Source: Levilactobacillus spicheri DSM 15429 (GTDB lineage: Bacteria > Bacillota > Bacilli > Lactobacillales > Lactobacillaceae). Taken from it: a stretch of 64,000 nt of DNA. The notes below the pieces were generated by a model. The model was not told where the DNA came from, did not search any database, and saw only the letters and a list, made by a program, of their open reading frames with translations. The stretch is from NCBI RefSeq assembly GCF_001435095.1, contig NZ_AZFC01000015.1, positions 197,864 to 261,863 on the forward strand, read 5' to 3'. Positions within the stretch are counted from its first letter, which is position 1, and each line of letters opens with the position of its first letter. Made by a program: the position numbers and the translations under genes. Of this stretch, positions 33,924 through 42,416 are shown one piece after another.

Positions 33924-33952
33924 AAAAAACCGCCAATTTTGGCGGTTTTTTG
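33924..33952. terminator. Terminator between convergent genes
   Basis: AAAAAACCGCC pairs with GGCGGTTTTTT across AATTTT. It can serve both directions. Confidence 0.92.
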
Positions 33953-33975
33953 TGAGTCGGGCTTTCGATTGAGAC

Positions 33976-34533
33976 TTAGTTGGCGAGTACGTGGCTAAAC
34001 GCCGCGCTCAATTGTTGAACGTCGAATTCGTACGGTGCCAACGACTGGTTGGCGTACTTGAAGTGGCCGGTGTGATCGAGGTCGCTGGCCTTGAGCGAAA
34101 TCTCGATGTTCGTGCTCAGGCGGTTGAACTTCAGTCCCCGTAAGACCAAGGAGAGGGCCAGCGCCGCTTGGAACCCGCCGTGGCCGCCATAGGAGACCAT
34201 GCTGACGGGCTTGCCGCGCCATTCGTCGTACAGGCAGTCCAGCGCATTCTTCAACGGTGCCGGGTAGCCCCAGTTATATTGTGGAAATAAGAGGACGAAC
34301 CCTTGGTAGCTCTGAATCAATTGGCTCCATTGCTGCGTGTGCTCAAGTTCGTAGTGGTGATCGCTGGGCATGGCGATTTCGTCGAGTAGGGGCAGATTGA
34401 TCTGAGCCAGGTCGATGACGTCGACGTCAAGGTCGGGCGTCTTGAGGTGTTTTTGTAACCAGTCGGCAATGCTGGGCCCGATACGACTGGGCCGGGTTGA
34501 GCCGACGATAATACCGATTTTCGGATTAGACAT
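33976..34533 (-). CDS. NADPH-dependent FMN reductase-like oxidoreductase
   Basis: 185 residues. Flavodoxin-like fold: IGIIVGSTRPSRIGPSIADW at residues 6-25 is the FMN phosphate loop (G-S-T-R-x-x-R), FPQYNWGYPAPLKNALD the conserved P-x-Y-N-x-x-x-P-x-x-L-K-N-x-I/L-D motif, and VSYGGHGG the third FMN loop. It reduces quinones, azo compounds or chromate in known relatives. The gene is divergent from a MarR regulator 123 bases away, and an operator-like palindrome lies between, so the MarR protein likely controls it in response to quinone or oxidative stress. This last point is inference. Confidence 0.9.
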   Translation of the reverse strand: MSNPKIGIIVGSTRPSRIGPSIADWLQKHLKTPDLDVDVIDLAQINLPLLDEIAMPSDHHYELEHTQQWSQLIQSYQGFVLLFPQYNWGYPAPLKNALDCLYDEWRGKPVSMVSYGGHGGFQAALALSLVLRGLKFNRLSTNIEISLKASDLDHTGHFKYANQSLAPYEFDVQQLSAAFSHVLAN

Positions 34534-34558
34534 AGCGCTTCACTCCTTTACTTAGTTC

Positions 34559-34595
34559 GTGCATCGTGCACATAATAGCATATTTCTGGTATACT
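34559..34595 (+). promoter_or_regulatory. MarR operator and promoter in the divergent gap
   Basis: GTGCATCGTGCAC (34559-34571) is a perfect palindrome around TCG. An extended -10, TGGTATACT, ends at 34595. The palindrome covers the position where the -35 would lie, so a bound regulator would block the MarR gene and could also block the divergent reductase gene. Confidence 0.65.
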
Positions 34596-34656
34596 AACAA
34601 TGAATCAGAAGCCGATTGGTGTCTGACGGAACTTATTGATGGAGAGGCGTGAGCGC

Positions 34657-35085
34657 ATGAATCATGAAATTTTTGAAGCGTTATTTGATATCGTCACTTT
34701 CTTTAATCAACCCCAGCAGGACCGCCACCTCTTGCAGGCGGCCCGGGTGCAGTTGGACCCCGCCGCGCTGCCCATCGTGGTCCGCGTGGGGCGGCACCCC
34801 GGTCTGAGTATCGGGGAGTTGGCCGACCAGATTGGGCGGAACCATTCATCGATCAGTCGGCAAGTGGATAAGTTGATGGCCGCCGGTTGGCTGGAAGAAT
34901 CCGAACGACGGGACCAACGCGTGCGGCGGCTGACCCTGAGTCCGGCGGGGCAGCGGGGATTGACGCAGATCAAGGTCGCCCGGGAGGCGGCCATGCAGGA
35001 AAAACTCGCGGGGTACAGCGACGCCGAGCAGGCCGAGCTCCTGCGGGTCCTGCGGCGGTTGGCCAAGACTTTGCTGACCAAGTGA
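34657..35085 (+). CDS. MarR-family transcriptional regulator
   Basis: 142 residues from ATG 34657 behind GGAGAGG. Winged-helix signature: PIVVRVGRHPGLSIGELADQ, then GRNHSSISRQVDKLMAAGWL as recognition helix and RRDQRVRRLTLSPAGQ for the wing. The N- and C-terminal helices give the dimer interface. There is no cysteine of the OhrR/QorR redox type, so a ligand rather than thiol oxidation is the more likely signal. The divergent FMN reductase gene is the probable target. Confidence 0.9.
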   Translation: MNHEIFEALFDIVTFFNQPQQDRHLLQAARVQLDPAALPIVVRVGRHPGLSIGELADQIGRNHSSISRQVDKLMAAGWLEESERRDQRVRRLTLSPAGQRGLTQIKVAREAAMQEKLAGYSDAEQAELLRVLRRLAKTLLTK

Positions 35086-35117
35086 TTTGAGCGAGTCGAC
35101 CCGCAAACGACAAAAAT

Positions 35118-35164
35118 TAACCCCATTGAATCAAACTGGGATTTAGTCTGATTCAATGGGGTTA
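35118..35164. terminator. Hairpin after the MarR gene
   Basis: TAACCCCATTGAATCA pairs with its complement across a 15-base loop. The T-run is better on the minus strand (AATTTTT), but it probably ends the MarR transcript as well. Confidence 0.65.
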
Positions 35165-35312
35165 TGAATTTGAGGACAGTTCAGTGAAGGTAGTTTCCGG
35201 GTACCTCGACCCTGTCATCAAAAAAGCTTTAGTTTGTCGTCTGTTTGTTAAGCAATCTTTACGACAGATTTATCATAACAGAGAAACGGTCGGATTTGGG
35301 GCTTCCAGACGA

Positions 35313-35328
35313 TTTGTAATATTACAAA
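35313..35328. promoter_or_regulatory. Perfect 16-base palindrome upstream of the aldo/keto reductase
   Basis: TTTGTAATATTACAAA lies about 90 bases upstream of a TATACT-like -10 (35420-35425). It looks like a regulator binding site; the regulator is not known. The rest of the 35086-35457 gap holds only the MarR hairpin and this -10. Confidence 0.5.
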
Positions 35329-35457
35329 TTTAACGGCTCGGTCATTTAGGGTTGACGGGGATCGGCGACGGTCGAAATTTGTCCGGCCAAATCCTTGCCT
35401 TCGAGTGGGCTGAAGGGGTTATACTGAGACCAATTAAACTAATTGGAGGTTTCGTAA

Positions 35458-36306
35458 ATGGCAGTATTAACGGATACATTCAGTTTAGCAAACGGAACGA
35501 ACATTCCGCAGGTGGGCTTTGGGACCTGGCAGATTCCGGGCGGTCAAACGGCTTATGACGCCGTGGCCAACGCCCTGAAGACCGGCTACCGGCACATCGA
35601 CACGGCCAAGGCCTACGCCAATGAATCCAGCGTTGGCAAGGCCGTCCGGGACTCCGGTATCGATCGCGGTGACCTCTTCGTGACCACCAAGTTGCCGGCC
35701 GAGACCAAGTCGTACAAGGGGGCCTTGGCCGATTTCAAGACGACCATGCAGAACCTGGACATCGATTACGTCGACCTGTACCTGATCCACGCGCCGTGGC
35801 CATGGAACGAAATCGGTAAGGACTGTGACGCCCAGAACCTCGAGGTTTGGCAAGCCATGGAAGAGATCTACGCGTCCGGCAAGGCCAAGGCGATTGGAGT
35901 CTCCAACTTCAACACCCACGACCTGCAAAACGTGCTGAACCACGCTGAGGTGGCGCCGATGGTCGACCAGATTCAGTACTACGTGGGCTACACGGAACCG
36001 AAGATCGTGAAGTTCGCCAACGCGCACAACATCTTGGTCGAGGCCTACTCACCCCTGGCGACTGGGGACATGTTGAACAACCCCGCCGTGAAGGAAATGG
36101 CGGCCAAGTACCACGTTTCCGCGGCTCAGCTGGCCCTGCGCTTCTGCCTGGAGAATGGGGTGCTCCCATTACCGAAGGCGACGAGCCAAGATCACATCGA
36201 AGCCAACGCGCAGTTGGACTTCTCAATCAGTGCGGCCGACATGGTCACGCTGAACGGGATGGCCGATACCGCGGCGAACCATTTCCACAATGCCACGCAA
36301 GGGTAA
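35458..36306 (+). CDS. Aldo/keto reductase
   Basis: 282 residues. NADPH-dependent reduction of aldehydes or ketones, TIM-barrel fold. GYRHIDTAKAYANE holds the catalytic Asp and Tyr, TTKLPAE the Lys, and DLYLIHAPWPW the His. The coenzyme site is LPLPKATSQDHIEAN near the C-terminus. It matches the 2,5-diketo-gluconate reductase-like group common in lactobacilli. GGAGG precedes ATG 35458. A 16-base palindrome upstream suggests specific control. Substrate unknown. Confidence 0.92.
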   Translation: MAVLTDTFSLANGTNIPQVGFGTWQIPGGQTAYDAVANALKTGYRHIDTAKAYANESSVGKAVRDSGIDRGDLFVTTKLPAETKSYKGALADFKTTMQNLDIDYVDLYLIHAPWPWNEIGKDCDAQNLEVWQAMEEIYASGKAKAIGVSNFNTHDLQNVLNHAEVAPMVDQIQYYVGYTEPKIVKFANAHNILVEAYSPLATGDMLNNPAVKEMAAKYHVSAAQLALRFCLENGVLPLPKATSQDHIEANAQLDFSISAADMVTLNGMADTAANHFHNATQG

Positions 36307-36320
36307 TTGAAAACTTTCGG

Positions 36321-36358
36321 AACGACCCACTCCCGCTGAAGGAGATGGGTCGTTTTTT
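36321..36358 (+). terminator. Terminator after the aldo/keto reductase
   Basis: AACGACCCA pairs with TGGGTCGTT, extended by a partial CTCC/GGAG pairing, then T6. Confidence 0.88.
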
Positions 36359-36657
36359 GCGTGAAACCGAGTAGCGCGTCAGGGGGGGTGGGCCGGTACC
36401 TGCCGAACCGACTCGACATGGCAGCAAGCCCCTACTGGGAGTTTTCAGTGAGAATGAAAACTCACCGAACCACGACTTCACATGCCGGTGTGAGGGGATG
36501 AAAATTCAATCTAAGCCAATCAAGACTACCAGGTTAAACCAATCCGACTGATAACGGCCAGCCCGTAAACGGAGTACCCTGCACCAATCGATTTGTTAGG
36601 ACTATACCAATTTAGCTTTCTTCACCGTAAAAACTTGTGAAAATGGCGCGAAATCTA

Positions 36658-36686
36658 TTTACAGGCGCAGTCGATAAGTCTATCTT
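36658..36686 (+). promoter_or_regulatory. Promoter of the permease-ROK operon
   Basis: TTTACA and TATCTT with a 17-base spacer. GTCTATCTTAATAGAC (36679-36694), an inverted repeat, overlaps the -10. The remaining 36359-36657 part holds a hairpin GAGTTTTCA/TGAAAACTC near 36440 with no T-run. Confidence 0.65.
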
Positions 36687-36723
36687 AATAGACAAGAACA
36701 TAGGTGAAGGAGTCATGGAGAGC

Positions 36724-38067
36724 ATGAGAGAACAGGGAGAATTAGAACGAAAGATTGGGACCTTTCAAGCGATTACGATTAACATGTCCCAAATGATGGG
36801 GGCCGGGCCGTTCATCACCATTCCGTTGGTGTTGACCGCCATGGGCGGACCCCAAGCGATGTTTGGCTGGATTGCCGGGGCGATTCTGGCCCTGCTCGAC
36901 GGTCAGATTTGGAGCGAGCTTGGCAGTTCGCTGCCCGGTGAAGGAGGGACCTACAACTATCTGAAGGCTGCCTTCCACGACAGGACGGGGAACCTGATGC
37001 CGTTTCTCTTCATCTGGTCGGTCCTGCTGGCGACGCCCCTGACGCTGTCGAGCGGCGCGATTGGCCTGGCCAACTACATGAAGTTCTTTGTGCCGGGCCT
37101 GACCGGCCTACAGACCAAGCTGATTGCCGTTGCCGTCACGTTGCTGGCGGTCGCGCTCCTGTACCGGCGGGTCACCAGCGTGGCCAAGATTTCCCTGGTA
37201 CTGTGGATCGGCATGATCCTGACGGTCGTCCTGATCGTGGTCACCGGGGTCCTGCATTTTGACCCCCAGCTGGCCTTTGACTTTCCTAAGGGGGCCTTCG
37301 TCCCGAACAAGTTCTTCCTGGGCCTGGGGGCCGGCATGCTGCTGTCCATCTACGATTACCTGGGGTACTACACCTCGGCCTACATGGGCGACGAGCTGAC
37401 CACGCCGGGCAAAACGCTGCCGCGCTCGATCACGTTGTCGATTCTGTTCGTGGCGCTGATCGACCTGCTGATGAACATCGGAATCATCGGTTACGTGCCG
37501 TGGCGCGAGGCCGCGCACAGCACCAACGTGGGGTCACTGTTCATGACCCGCGCCTGGGGCCCGATTGGCGGGACCATCATCACGGTCCTGATCATCTGGA
37601 CCTGCTTCGCGTCGGTGTACACCGGCCTGCTGGGCGCCTCGCGGATTCCCTACAACGCGGCCAAGGATGGCGTGTTCTTTAAGCAATTCGCCCACCTGCA
37701 CCCCAAGATGAAGTTCCCGAACTATTCGTTGCTGGTAATCGGGGCCATCATGGTGGTCTGCTGCTTCTTCGATTTGACGACCGTGATCAACGCGTTGATG
37801 GCGGTCCAGATCGTGGTGCAGTTCATGATGCAGATCATCGCGCTGTCCGTGCTGCGCAAGAAGCAGCCGACCCTCAAGCGGCCGTACAAGGAACTCCTGT
37901 ACCCGCTGCCGAGTCTCATCGCCTTTCTGGGCTGGGGCTTCGTCTTCTTCTCCTCGGGAACCAGCGCCATCAGCCTGGCCGTGATTTGGACGGTCGTCGG
38001 GATTCTGGTATTCTTAGGACGGTCATGGGTGGTCAAGACGGACTGGCCCTTTAAAAAACAAGCCTAG
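36724..38067 (+). CDS. APC-superfamily amino acid/amine permease
   Basis: 447 residues if started at ATG 36724; AGGAG lies eleven bases before it and only two bases before the alternative ATG 36715. The promoter at 36658 rules out the ATG at 36637. About 12 helices. LERKIGTFQAITINMSQMMG with GPFITIP is the TM1 unwound motif; SSLPGEGGTYNYLKAAF (TM3) resembles LAT-type and YbeC-like carriers; a late PYKELLYPLPSLIAFLGW is also typical. The ROK kinase gene 13 bases behind it must be co-transcribed. Substrate unknown, and the pairing with a sugar-kinase-like gene is unusual for an amino-acid carrier. Confidence 0.85.
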   Translation: MREQGELERKIGTFQAITINMSQMMGAGPFITIPLVLTAMGGPQAMFGWIAGAILALLDGQIWSELGSSLPGEGGTYNYLKAAFHDRTGNLMPFLFIWSVLLATPLTLSSGAIGLANYMKFFVPGLTGLQTKLIAVAVTLLAVALLYRRVTSVAKISLVLWIGMILTVVLIVVTGVLHFDPQLAFDFPKGAFVPNKFFLGLGAGMLLSIYDYLGYYTSAYMGDELTTPGKTLPRSITLSILFVALIDLLMNIGIIGYVPWREAAHSTNVGSLFMTRAWGPIGGTIITVLIIWTCFASVYTGLLGASRIPYNAAKDGVFFKQFAHLHPKMKFPNYSLLVIGAIMVVCCFFDLTTVINALMAVQIVVQFMMQIIALSVLRKKQPTLKRPYKELLYPLPSLIAFLGWGFVFFSSGTSAISLAVIWTVVGILVFLGRSWVVKTDWPFKKQA

Positions 38068-38080
38068 TGGGGGAATCATT

Positions 38081-38986
38081 GTGAAAAAAACAGACGGCGT
38101 GCTCGCCATCGATATCGGGGGCACCAAGATTGCGCTGGCGGCGATTGACGCGGCCGGCACCTGGTTGGCCCAGGAAAAATTCATCATCGCCGGACTGGCC
38201 GGCCCAGCCATCGTGGCACGACTGGTGGCCGCTTGCCAGCGCCTGCAAGCCCAGACACACCTGACGCTGACCGGTATCGGGGTCAGTACGATCGGGGTGG
38301 TCGACGGGGATCACCTCAAGCTGGTGCCGACGATTCCGGGTTGGGACCAGGTCAACCTGCGGGGAGCGTTACAGGCCCAAGTGGCGGACGTCCCCGTTTG
38401 GCTCGAAAATGACGTGAAGGCGGCGACCTACGCCGAGGTCCTCAACGGGGCCCTGAAGGGAACGACCACGGGCCTTTACCTGAACCTGGGCACTGGCATC
38501 GCGACCGGCCTGTCCCTGGGCGACCGGGTCCTGCACGGCAGTCACGGGGCAGCCGGGGAGATCGGCTACCTGCAGATCGACGCCGCCAGTGAGGATGGTT
38601 TTGCGACCGGCCACGCGCCGTTCGAGGAGGTCACCGGGGGGCAGGCGATTGGCCGTCAACTGACGCAACTGCTGGGTCACCCGTACAGTGCCAAGGACCT
38701 CTGGAACGATTCCCAGCCCACGGCGCCCGTGCGGCGGTTCAAGGAACGCTTGCTTGACCTCTGGGCCTTTCAGCTCAGTAACCTGTGCATCGCCTGGGAC
38801 CCCGCCGTGGTGGCCGTGGGGGGTGGCATGGAGGCGGCTTACGACCAGATTGCGCCGGTCCTCACCGCACGACTGCGCCAAAGCGTGCCGTTCCCACCGG
38901 TCCTGAAGCCCGCTTTTTACCAACAAAATGCCTCACTAAACGGCATCGCTCTCCTGGCGTTACATGCCGGGCAGGCTCACGCGTAG
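38081..38986 (+). CDS. ROK-family sugar kinase-like protein lacking the zinc motif
   Basis: 301 residues, GTG start 38081 behind GGGGGAA. The ROK fold is clear: LAIDIGGTKIALAAID (ATP phosphate loop), GVSTIGVVDGD, WLENDVKAATYAEV with the catalytic Asp, and LNLGTGIATGL. At the site where ROK kinases have a GEIGH histidine and a C-x-C-G-x-x-G-C zinc cluster, this protein has GEIGYLQIDAASEDG without any cysteines. Some ROK kinases function without zinc, but activity and substrate are open. There is no DNA-binding N-terminus, so it is not a NagC/XylR type repressor. Co-transcribed with the permease at 36724. Confidence 0.85.
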   Translation: MKKTDGVLAIDIGGTKIALAAIDAAGTWLAQEKFIIAGLAGPAIVARLVAACQRLQAQTHLTLTGIGVSTIGVVDGDHLKLVPTIPGWDQVNLRGALQAQVADVPVWLENDVKAATYAEVLNGALKGTTTGLYLNLGTGIATGLSLGDRVLHGSHGAAGEIGYLQIDAASEDGFATGHAPFEEVTGGQAIGRQLTQLLGHPYSAKDLWNDSQPTAPVRRFKERLLDLWAFQLSNLCIAWDPAVVAVGGGMEAAYDQIAPVLTARLRQSVPFPPVLKPAFYQQNASLNGIALLALHAGQAHA

Positions 38987-39039
38987 GGCGTTACGTGGGG
39001 GACCCCGCATTAAGACATCAGGTAGGACGCGGTTTAGCC

Positions 39040-39086
39040 AAAACAGGAAGAAAACCCTCTTAATGAGAATTTTCTTCCTGTTTTTT
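39040..39086. terminator. Terminator after the ROK gene
   Basis: AAAACAGGAAGAAAA pairs with its complement and ends in T6. It is the same stem as at 15185. Between it and 39327 I see only a small hairpin (CACCGC/GCGGTG near 39265) in the leader of the next gene. Confidence 0.92.
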
Positions 39087-39327
39087 GTTGCCGTATGGGC
39101 GAACCCGGATATGAGTGGGTCGCAATTATCCATCCGTTGGATAATCAGTTTGTTTCAATAGTTTGGTAATTTATCATGTAAAATCGGAGTATTGAGGCCC
39201 TCACGTGACAATGATTCTAACAGATACGGTATATTTATCGTGGAGGGGGAGAATTGTTCGAACACCGCTGAGGCGGTGCGCGAATGAGCCGCCCCGGGGA
39301 ATCTAATCTTTGACGGGGGGTAATCAT

Positions 39328-39519
39328 ATGTTGGGATTCTTAAATGATTCGGTGCTTTCTGGACTGTCATTAGTGGCGACCTTCTTATTGATTTTCTTCT
39401 TTGTTTACGGGCTGGTCACGTTCTGTTACCGAGCTTGGCAGGCCAATAAGAAGTGGCGGGATCACCGGAAATGGATGGCCTCGATGCGGCCTACGGGGAT
39501 CCAGTTTTGGAAGGAATAA
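39328..39519 (+). CDS. Small single-helix membrane protein
   Basis: 63 residues from ATG 39328 behind GGGGGGT. Residues 8-36 are hydrophobic (SGLSLVATFLLIFFFVYGLV), followed by a basic, Trp-rich tail (AWQANKKWRDHRKW). No family recognised. A terminator follows at 39592, so it is a self-contained unit with its own leader. It stands at the edge of the AT-rich island but has core-like composition. A regulatory or assembly role at the membrane is possible but not shown. Confidence 0.7.
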   Translation: MLGFLNDSVLSGLSLVATFLLIFFFVYGLVTFCYRAWQANKKWRDHRKWMASMRPTGIQFWKE

Positions 39520-39591
39520 CGGCGTTGCTTGGGGAGCGATGCGAGTAGCGAAGCGTCCAAGTTGGCAAGGACTCACACCAGACTGGTTAGC

Positions 39592-39624
39592 AAGTGGTTG
39601 ACGACGGTCGTTGACCACTTTTTT
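39592..39624 (+). terminator. Terminator after the small membrane protein
   Basis: AAGTGGTTGACGA pairs with TCGTTGACCACTT (two G-U pairs) across CGG, then T6. Confidence 0.88.
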
Positions 39625-39748
39625 GCTGTCGGTTATTTTGCGGAAGCAACGGGCGATGTGGCCCGCGATTGACGGCTGGTGAAATGGAACTTAGTAATGG
39701 GAAAGACACAATATTGATCCATTTTTCATTGCATTTTGAATTCCAGAA

Positions 39749-40228
39749 TTAAAATTCTGTTCCTAGCCATTTTTGCGTATAATGTAGGCCATTCTTGTTG
39801 GAAATAACGAGCCTTAAATCTTTACTCGAAAATGAAAATTCCGTATACATAAGAATTTTATTGATTCCCTTTTTAAGTGTAAGATCAGTCTTCGAATTGA
39901 CCTTGATTTGTTCATCCCAATAGATATTTGGTGCCTCTTTTTCTCCGCGATAAAGTGTAAACTTATTTGCTTTAATTTTTTGTTTAATGGGTGAAGTGAT
40001 GGTCAAATAGCTCCAGAGACGATTGTGTTCGGCAAACTGTTTATAATGTAAAATGGTTATGGGTGTTTGGGCGATGTTGACCTGGTCGGTATGAGTGACG
40101 GTGTACTTTTTAATTGAATAGTTTTTAAACGTTTGCTGAACTTTCTGATGTTTATAAAAACTACTGCCCCCCATGGACGCAATTAATACTAAGGTCAGTA
40201 AAATCTTTAGTAACCAGTCTCGATTCAT
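39749..40228 (-). CDS. Membrane-anchored protein of unknown function, last gene of the AT-rich ABC operon
   Basis: 159 residues. An N-terminal helix (residues 7-22, LLKILLTLVLIASMGG) anchors it; the rest is hydrophilic, Lys-rich and probably beta, outside the membrane (TDQVNIAQTPITILHY, YLTITSPIKQKIKANKFTLY, TLKKGINKILMYTEF). No cysteine, no lipobox. The ATG overlaps the stop of the ATPase gene by 4 bases, so it is coupled to the transporter. Position and architecture recall small accessory or immunity proteins of peptide-export loci, but I do not recognise a family. Confidence 0.8.
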   Translation of the reverse strand: MNRDWLLKILLTLVLIASMGGSSFYKHQKVQQTFKNYSIKKYTVTHTDQVNIAQTPITILHYKQFAEHNRLWSYLTITSPIKQKIKANKFTLYRGEKEAPNIYWDEQIKVNSKTDLTLKKGINKILMYTEFSFSSKDLRLVISNKNGLHYTQKWLGTEF

Positions 40229-40884
40229 TTTAAATGCCGCCTTTCGATAGGCATCACTTTTGAATTCTCAAGTAAAGCCATATTATCCGCACAACTTGCT
40301 AATAGCTCTTGATTATGGCTGGATACTAAAATAGTAGTCCCCTTTTGCTTTTGCTTTGTAATTAGATGCAACAGATTCTTCCGACTTACTACATCAAGCG
40401 CACTATCAGGTTCATCCCAAATTAAAAGACGTGGTTCATTGATTAGGGACATTGCCAACAATAATTTTTGTTGCATACCCGTTGAGAATGATTTTACATG
40501 AGTGACATTGGCGGCGTCCAATTCAACGTCAGATAAAAGCTGTTCTAGGGCAGCCTTTTTAATGTTTCTTTTGTGTAAACGAGATACGGCCAGCATATTA
40601 CCTAAAGCAGAGTGGTTTGGTAATGGTCCGTATTCTTTAAAGAAGAATCCGGTGTTTGGTGCAAAGGGTTCTTTCTTACTGAGTTCTGTCCCTAAAATTG
40701 TGATTGAGCCACTACTAGGTCTCATAAAACCCGTAATTAGTTTAAGAAGTGTTGTTTTACCAGATCCATTAGGTCCGGTGAGTCCCCAAACACTGCCTAC
40801 TGGTATGGTTAAGTCAATAGGTTGAAGGATATGATAATTTTTAACATCTTTAGCGACGTTGTTCAAGATTACACTATTGATCAT
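40225..40884 (-). CDS. ABC transporter ATPase, peptide-export/immunity type
   Basis: 219 residues, a single nucleotide-binding domain of the size of LanF-like subunits. Walker A GPNGSGKTTLLKLI near residue 36, signature SFSTGMQQKLLLAMSL, Walker B LLIWDEPDSALD and H-loop LVSSHNQE are intact, so it should hydrolyse ATP. AAGGAG precedes ATG 40884, which lies 11 bases inside the preceding permease gene. It powers the two permeases encoded upstream. The strong AT content and codon use differ from the rest of the window. Confidence 0.92.
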   Translation of the reverse strand: MINSVILNNVAKDVKNYHILQPIDLTIPVGSVWGLTGPNGSGKTTLLKLITGFMRPSSGSITILGTELSKKEPFAPNTGFFFKEYGPLPNHSALGNMLAVSRLHKRNIKKAALEQLLSDVELDAANVTHVKSFSTGMQQKLLLAMSLINEPRLLIWDEPDSALDVVSRKNLLHLITKQKQKGTTILVSSHNQELLASCADNMALLENSKVMPIERRHLK

Positions 40885-41590
40885 TTGTTTTTTTCTCCTT
40901 GAAATTTATTGTGGGGTATACATAGAAGAGTCGTCTGTTTACTAAAATCAATAAGCCCATTAGTAAGATGTTCCATGTAGCATCGCCAAATACAGTTGTT
41001 AAATCAGAACCGGCTTGTAAAGCATTGGAAAATATTCCGTGGTAAAAGAGAAGAGATACCCCTAAGTTTAAATGCAACCACTGATCAGCATAGAGCAGTA
41101 TGGTAGCGGAGACGAAAGCAAATATTCGACCATAGTGAATGATGATTAGCAATAAAAGGGTTAGATAGACTAGTAGGTTGAGGCTGTATAGTCCGCCTAA
41201 AATAATTCCAAAATTAATGTTTTCTGGGTTAACACTTAATAGAGACTTTAGGTAAAAAATAGTGATTACCCAGGAAAAACCAATTGGAACAAAAAATTGA
41301 AAAATCTGCTGATAGTAGTACCAAATAATTTTACTGGTAGTTCGAAGTTTTATAAGGATTGTGTATGGATCAGGTCGATGAATAAATAAAGTGAATAGAA
41401 GTGTTAGGGTAGGGATTATCTTGTAAAAGTTAAAAGTTTCAGAAAAGAGTGTTCCCCAGAAAGTTTGAATGACGTCGACAGTACCATCCGGATTGATACC
41501 AGCGAATTTAACAAGTCCTACAAATAAAATAGAAAAAAACAAACTCAAAAATATTATTTTGATAGTTAAAGCTTTACGAGTTAGCAACAT
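40874..41590 (-). CDS. ABC transporter permease subunit, six-helix (second)
   Basis: 238 residues, about six membrane helices (for example IIFLSLFFSILFVGLVKFAG, IGFSWVITIFYL, LYSLNLLVYLTLLLLIIIHY, WNILLMGLLILVN). The size and arrangement are those of LanE/LanG-like permeases. GGAGG stands eight bases before ATG 41590; the start overlaps the end of the previous permease by 17 bases. No family name can be given with certainty. It ends in a basic tail. Confidence 0.82.
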   Translation of the reverse strand: MLLTRKALTIKIIFLSLFFSILFVGLVKFAGINPDGTVDVIQTFWGTLFSETFNFYKIIPTLTLLFTLFIHRPDPYTILIKLRTTSKIIWYYYQQIFQFFVPIGFSWVITIFYLKSLLSVNPENINFGIILGGLYSLNLLVYLTLLLLIIIHYGRIFAFVSATILLYADQWLHLNLGVSLLFYHGIFSNALQAGSDLTTVFGDATWNILLMGLLILVNRRLFYVYPTINFKEKKTNDQ

Positions 41591-42368
41591 TATGTAACCT
41601 CCATGTTCCTAGTTTCCAAATGATAAGAATAGTAAAAAAGAAACTCAAAACCAGTAAATTAAATGGCGGCAAATAGTCTGGACTGTAGGCAATAATGACT
41701 GTGGTAGGATCAAAAAATGATTTGGGCCAAGTGGTTGCTAGTATGGCGCATAAAAGGCAAAGTACCGTGGAAGCGGTGGTGCTGATAAATCTTTTATTGG
41801 TAAATAGACCTACGAATATCGACAACATTGAGCATATTCCACCTAAGCAACCGGCCATAAGAATATAAATTATAATCAGCAAATAAGGGGTGCTATAGAA
41901 AAGAGTGTGGAAGAAGGTTAGACGTGGTAGGACGACCATTGTATTATTAATCCAGTCAGAAGTGATTGAAGGAAGAAACGTCCAGGTCGCCCACAAATCA
42001 ATTAGCAGGGGAAGGGTCGCAATTAAGAACCCATCGAGGAAGGCTAAGGCAATTGACTTAAGCCAAAAGCGATTGATTCCTTGTTTAATAATGGCATATT
42101 TTATAAATACACTATTTATTTTTTCTATAACTAGTTGGTTAATTCCTAAGCAACAAGTAAATGGCAAAGCTAAATAGAAAATATATGGGTACTTAAGATG
42201 TTGACTAAATCCAATCCATTCAGTTATCGCCGTGTGATTGATTTCTTCGGTAGATAATCCTTGGGAGATAGGAATTACTACTAAAGTAATGTGTAAAACT
42301 ATTGGAATGGTTGCCAAGGTAATGCCTAAGCATAATGGCAATTTAAATAGCTGTTTTTTAATTTTCAT
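41574..42368 (-). CDS. ABC transporter permease subunit, six-helix (first)
   Basis: 264 residues, about six helices (LCLGITLATIPIVLHITLVV, FYLALPFTCCLGINQLVI, YLLIIIYILMAGCLGGICSM, LLVLSFFFTILIIW). GGAGGAG lies before ATG 42368, and the gene begins 48 bases after the secreted protein gene. It is not obviously a duplicate of the second permease. The two together would form the membrane channel of a heterodimeric ABC transporter. Confidence 0.82.
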   Translation of the reverse strand: MKIKKQLFKLPLCLGITLATIPIVLHITLVVIPISQGLSTEEINHTAITEWIGFSQHLKYPYIFYLALPFTCCLGINQLVIEKINSVFIKYAIIKQGINRFWLKSIALAFLDGFLIATLPLLIDLWATWTFLPSITSDWINNTMVVLPRLTFFHTLFYSTPYLLIIIYILMAGCLGGICSMLSIFVGLFTNKRFISTTASTVLCLLCAILATTWPKSFFDPTTVIIAYSPDYLPPFNLLVLSFFFTILIIWKLGTWRLHNVANS

Positions 42369-42416
42369 TTCTCCTCCAAAAAGGGATGAACAACTTGTCC
42401 ATCCCCAGTTTCTAGT

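Noticed and set aside
36637..36723. Longer N-terminus for the permease at 36724
   Set aside because: It would start inside the -35 region of the promoter at 36658 and has no ribosome site.
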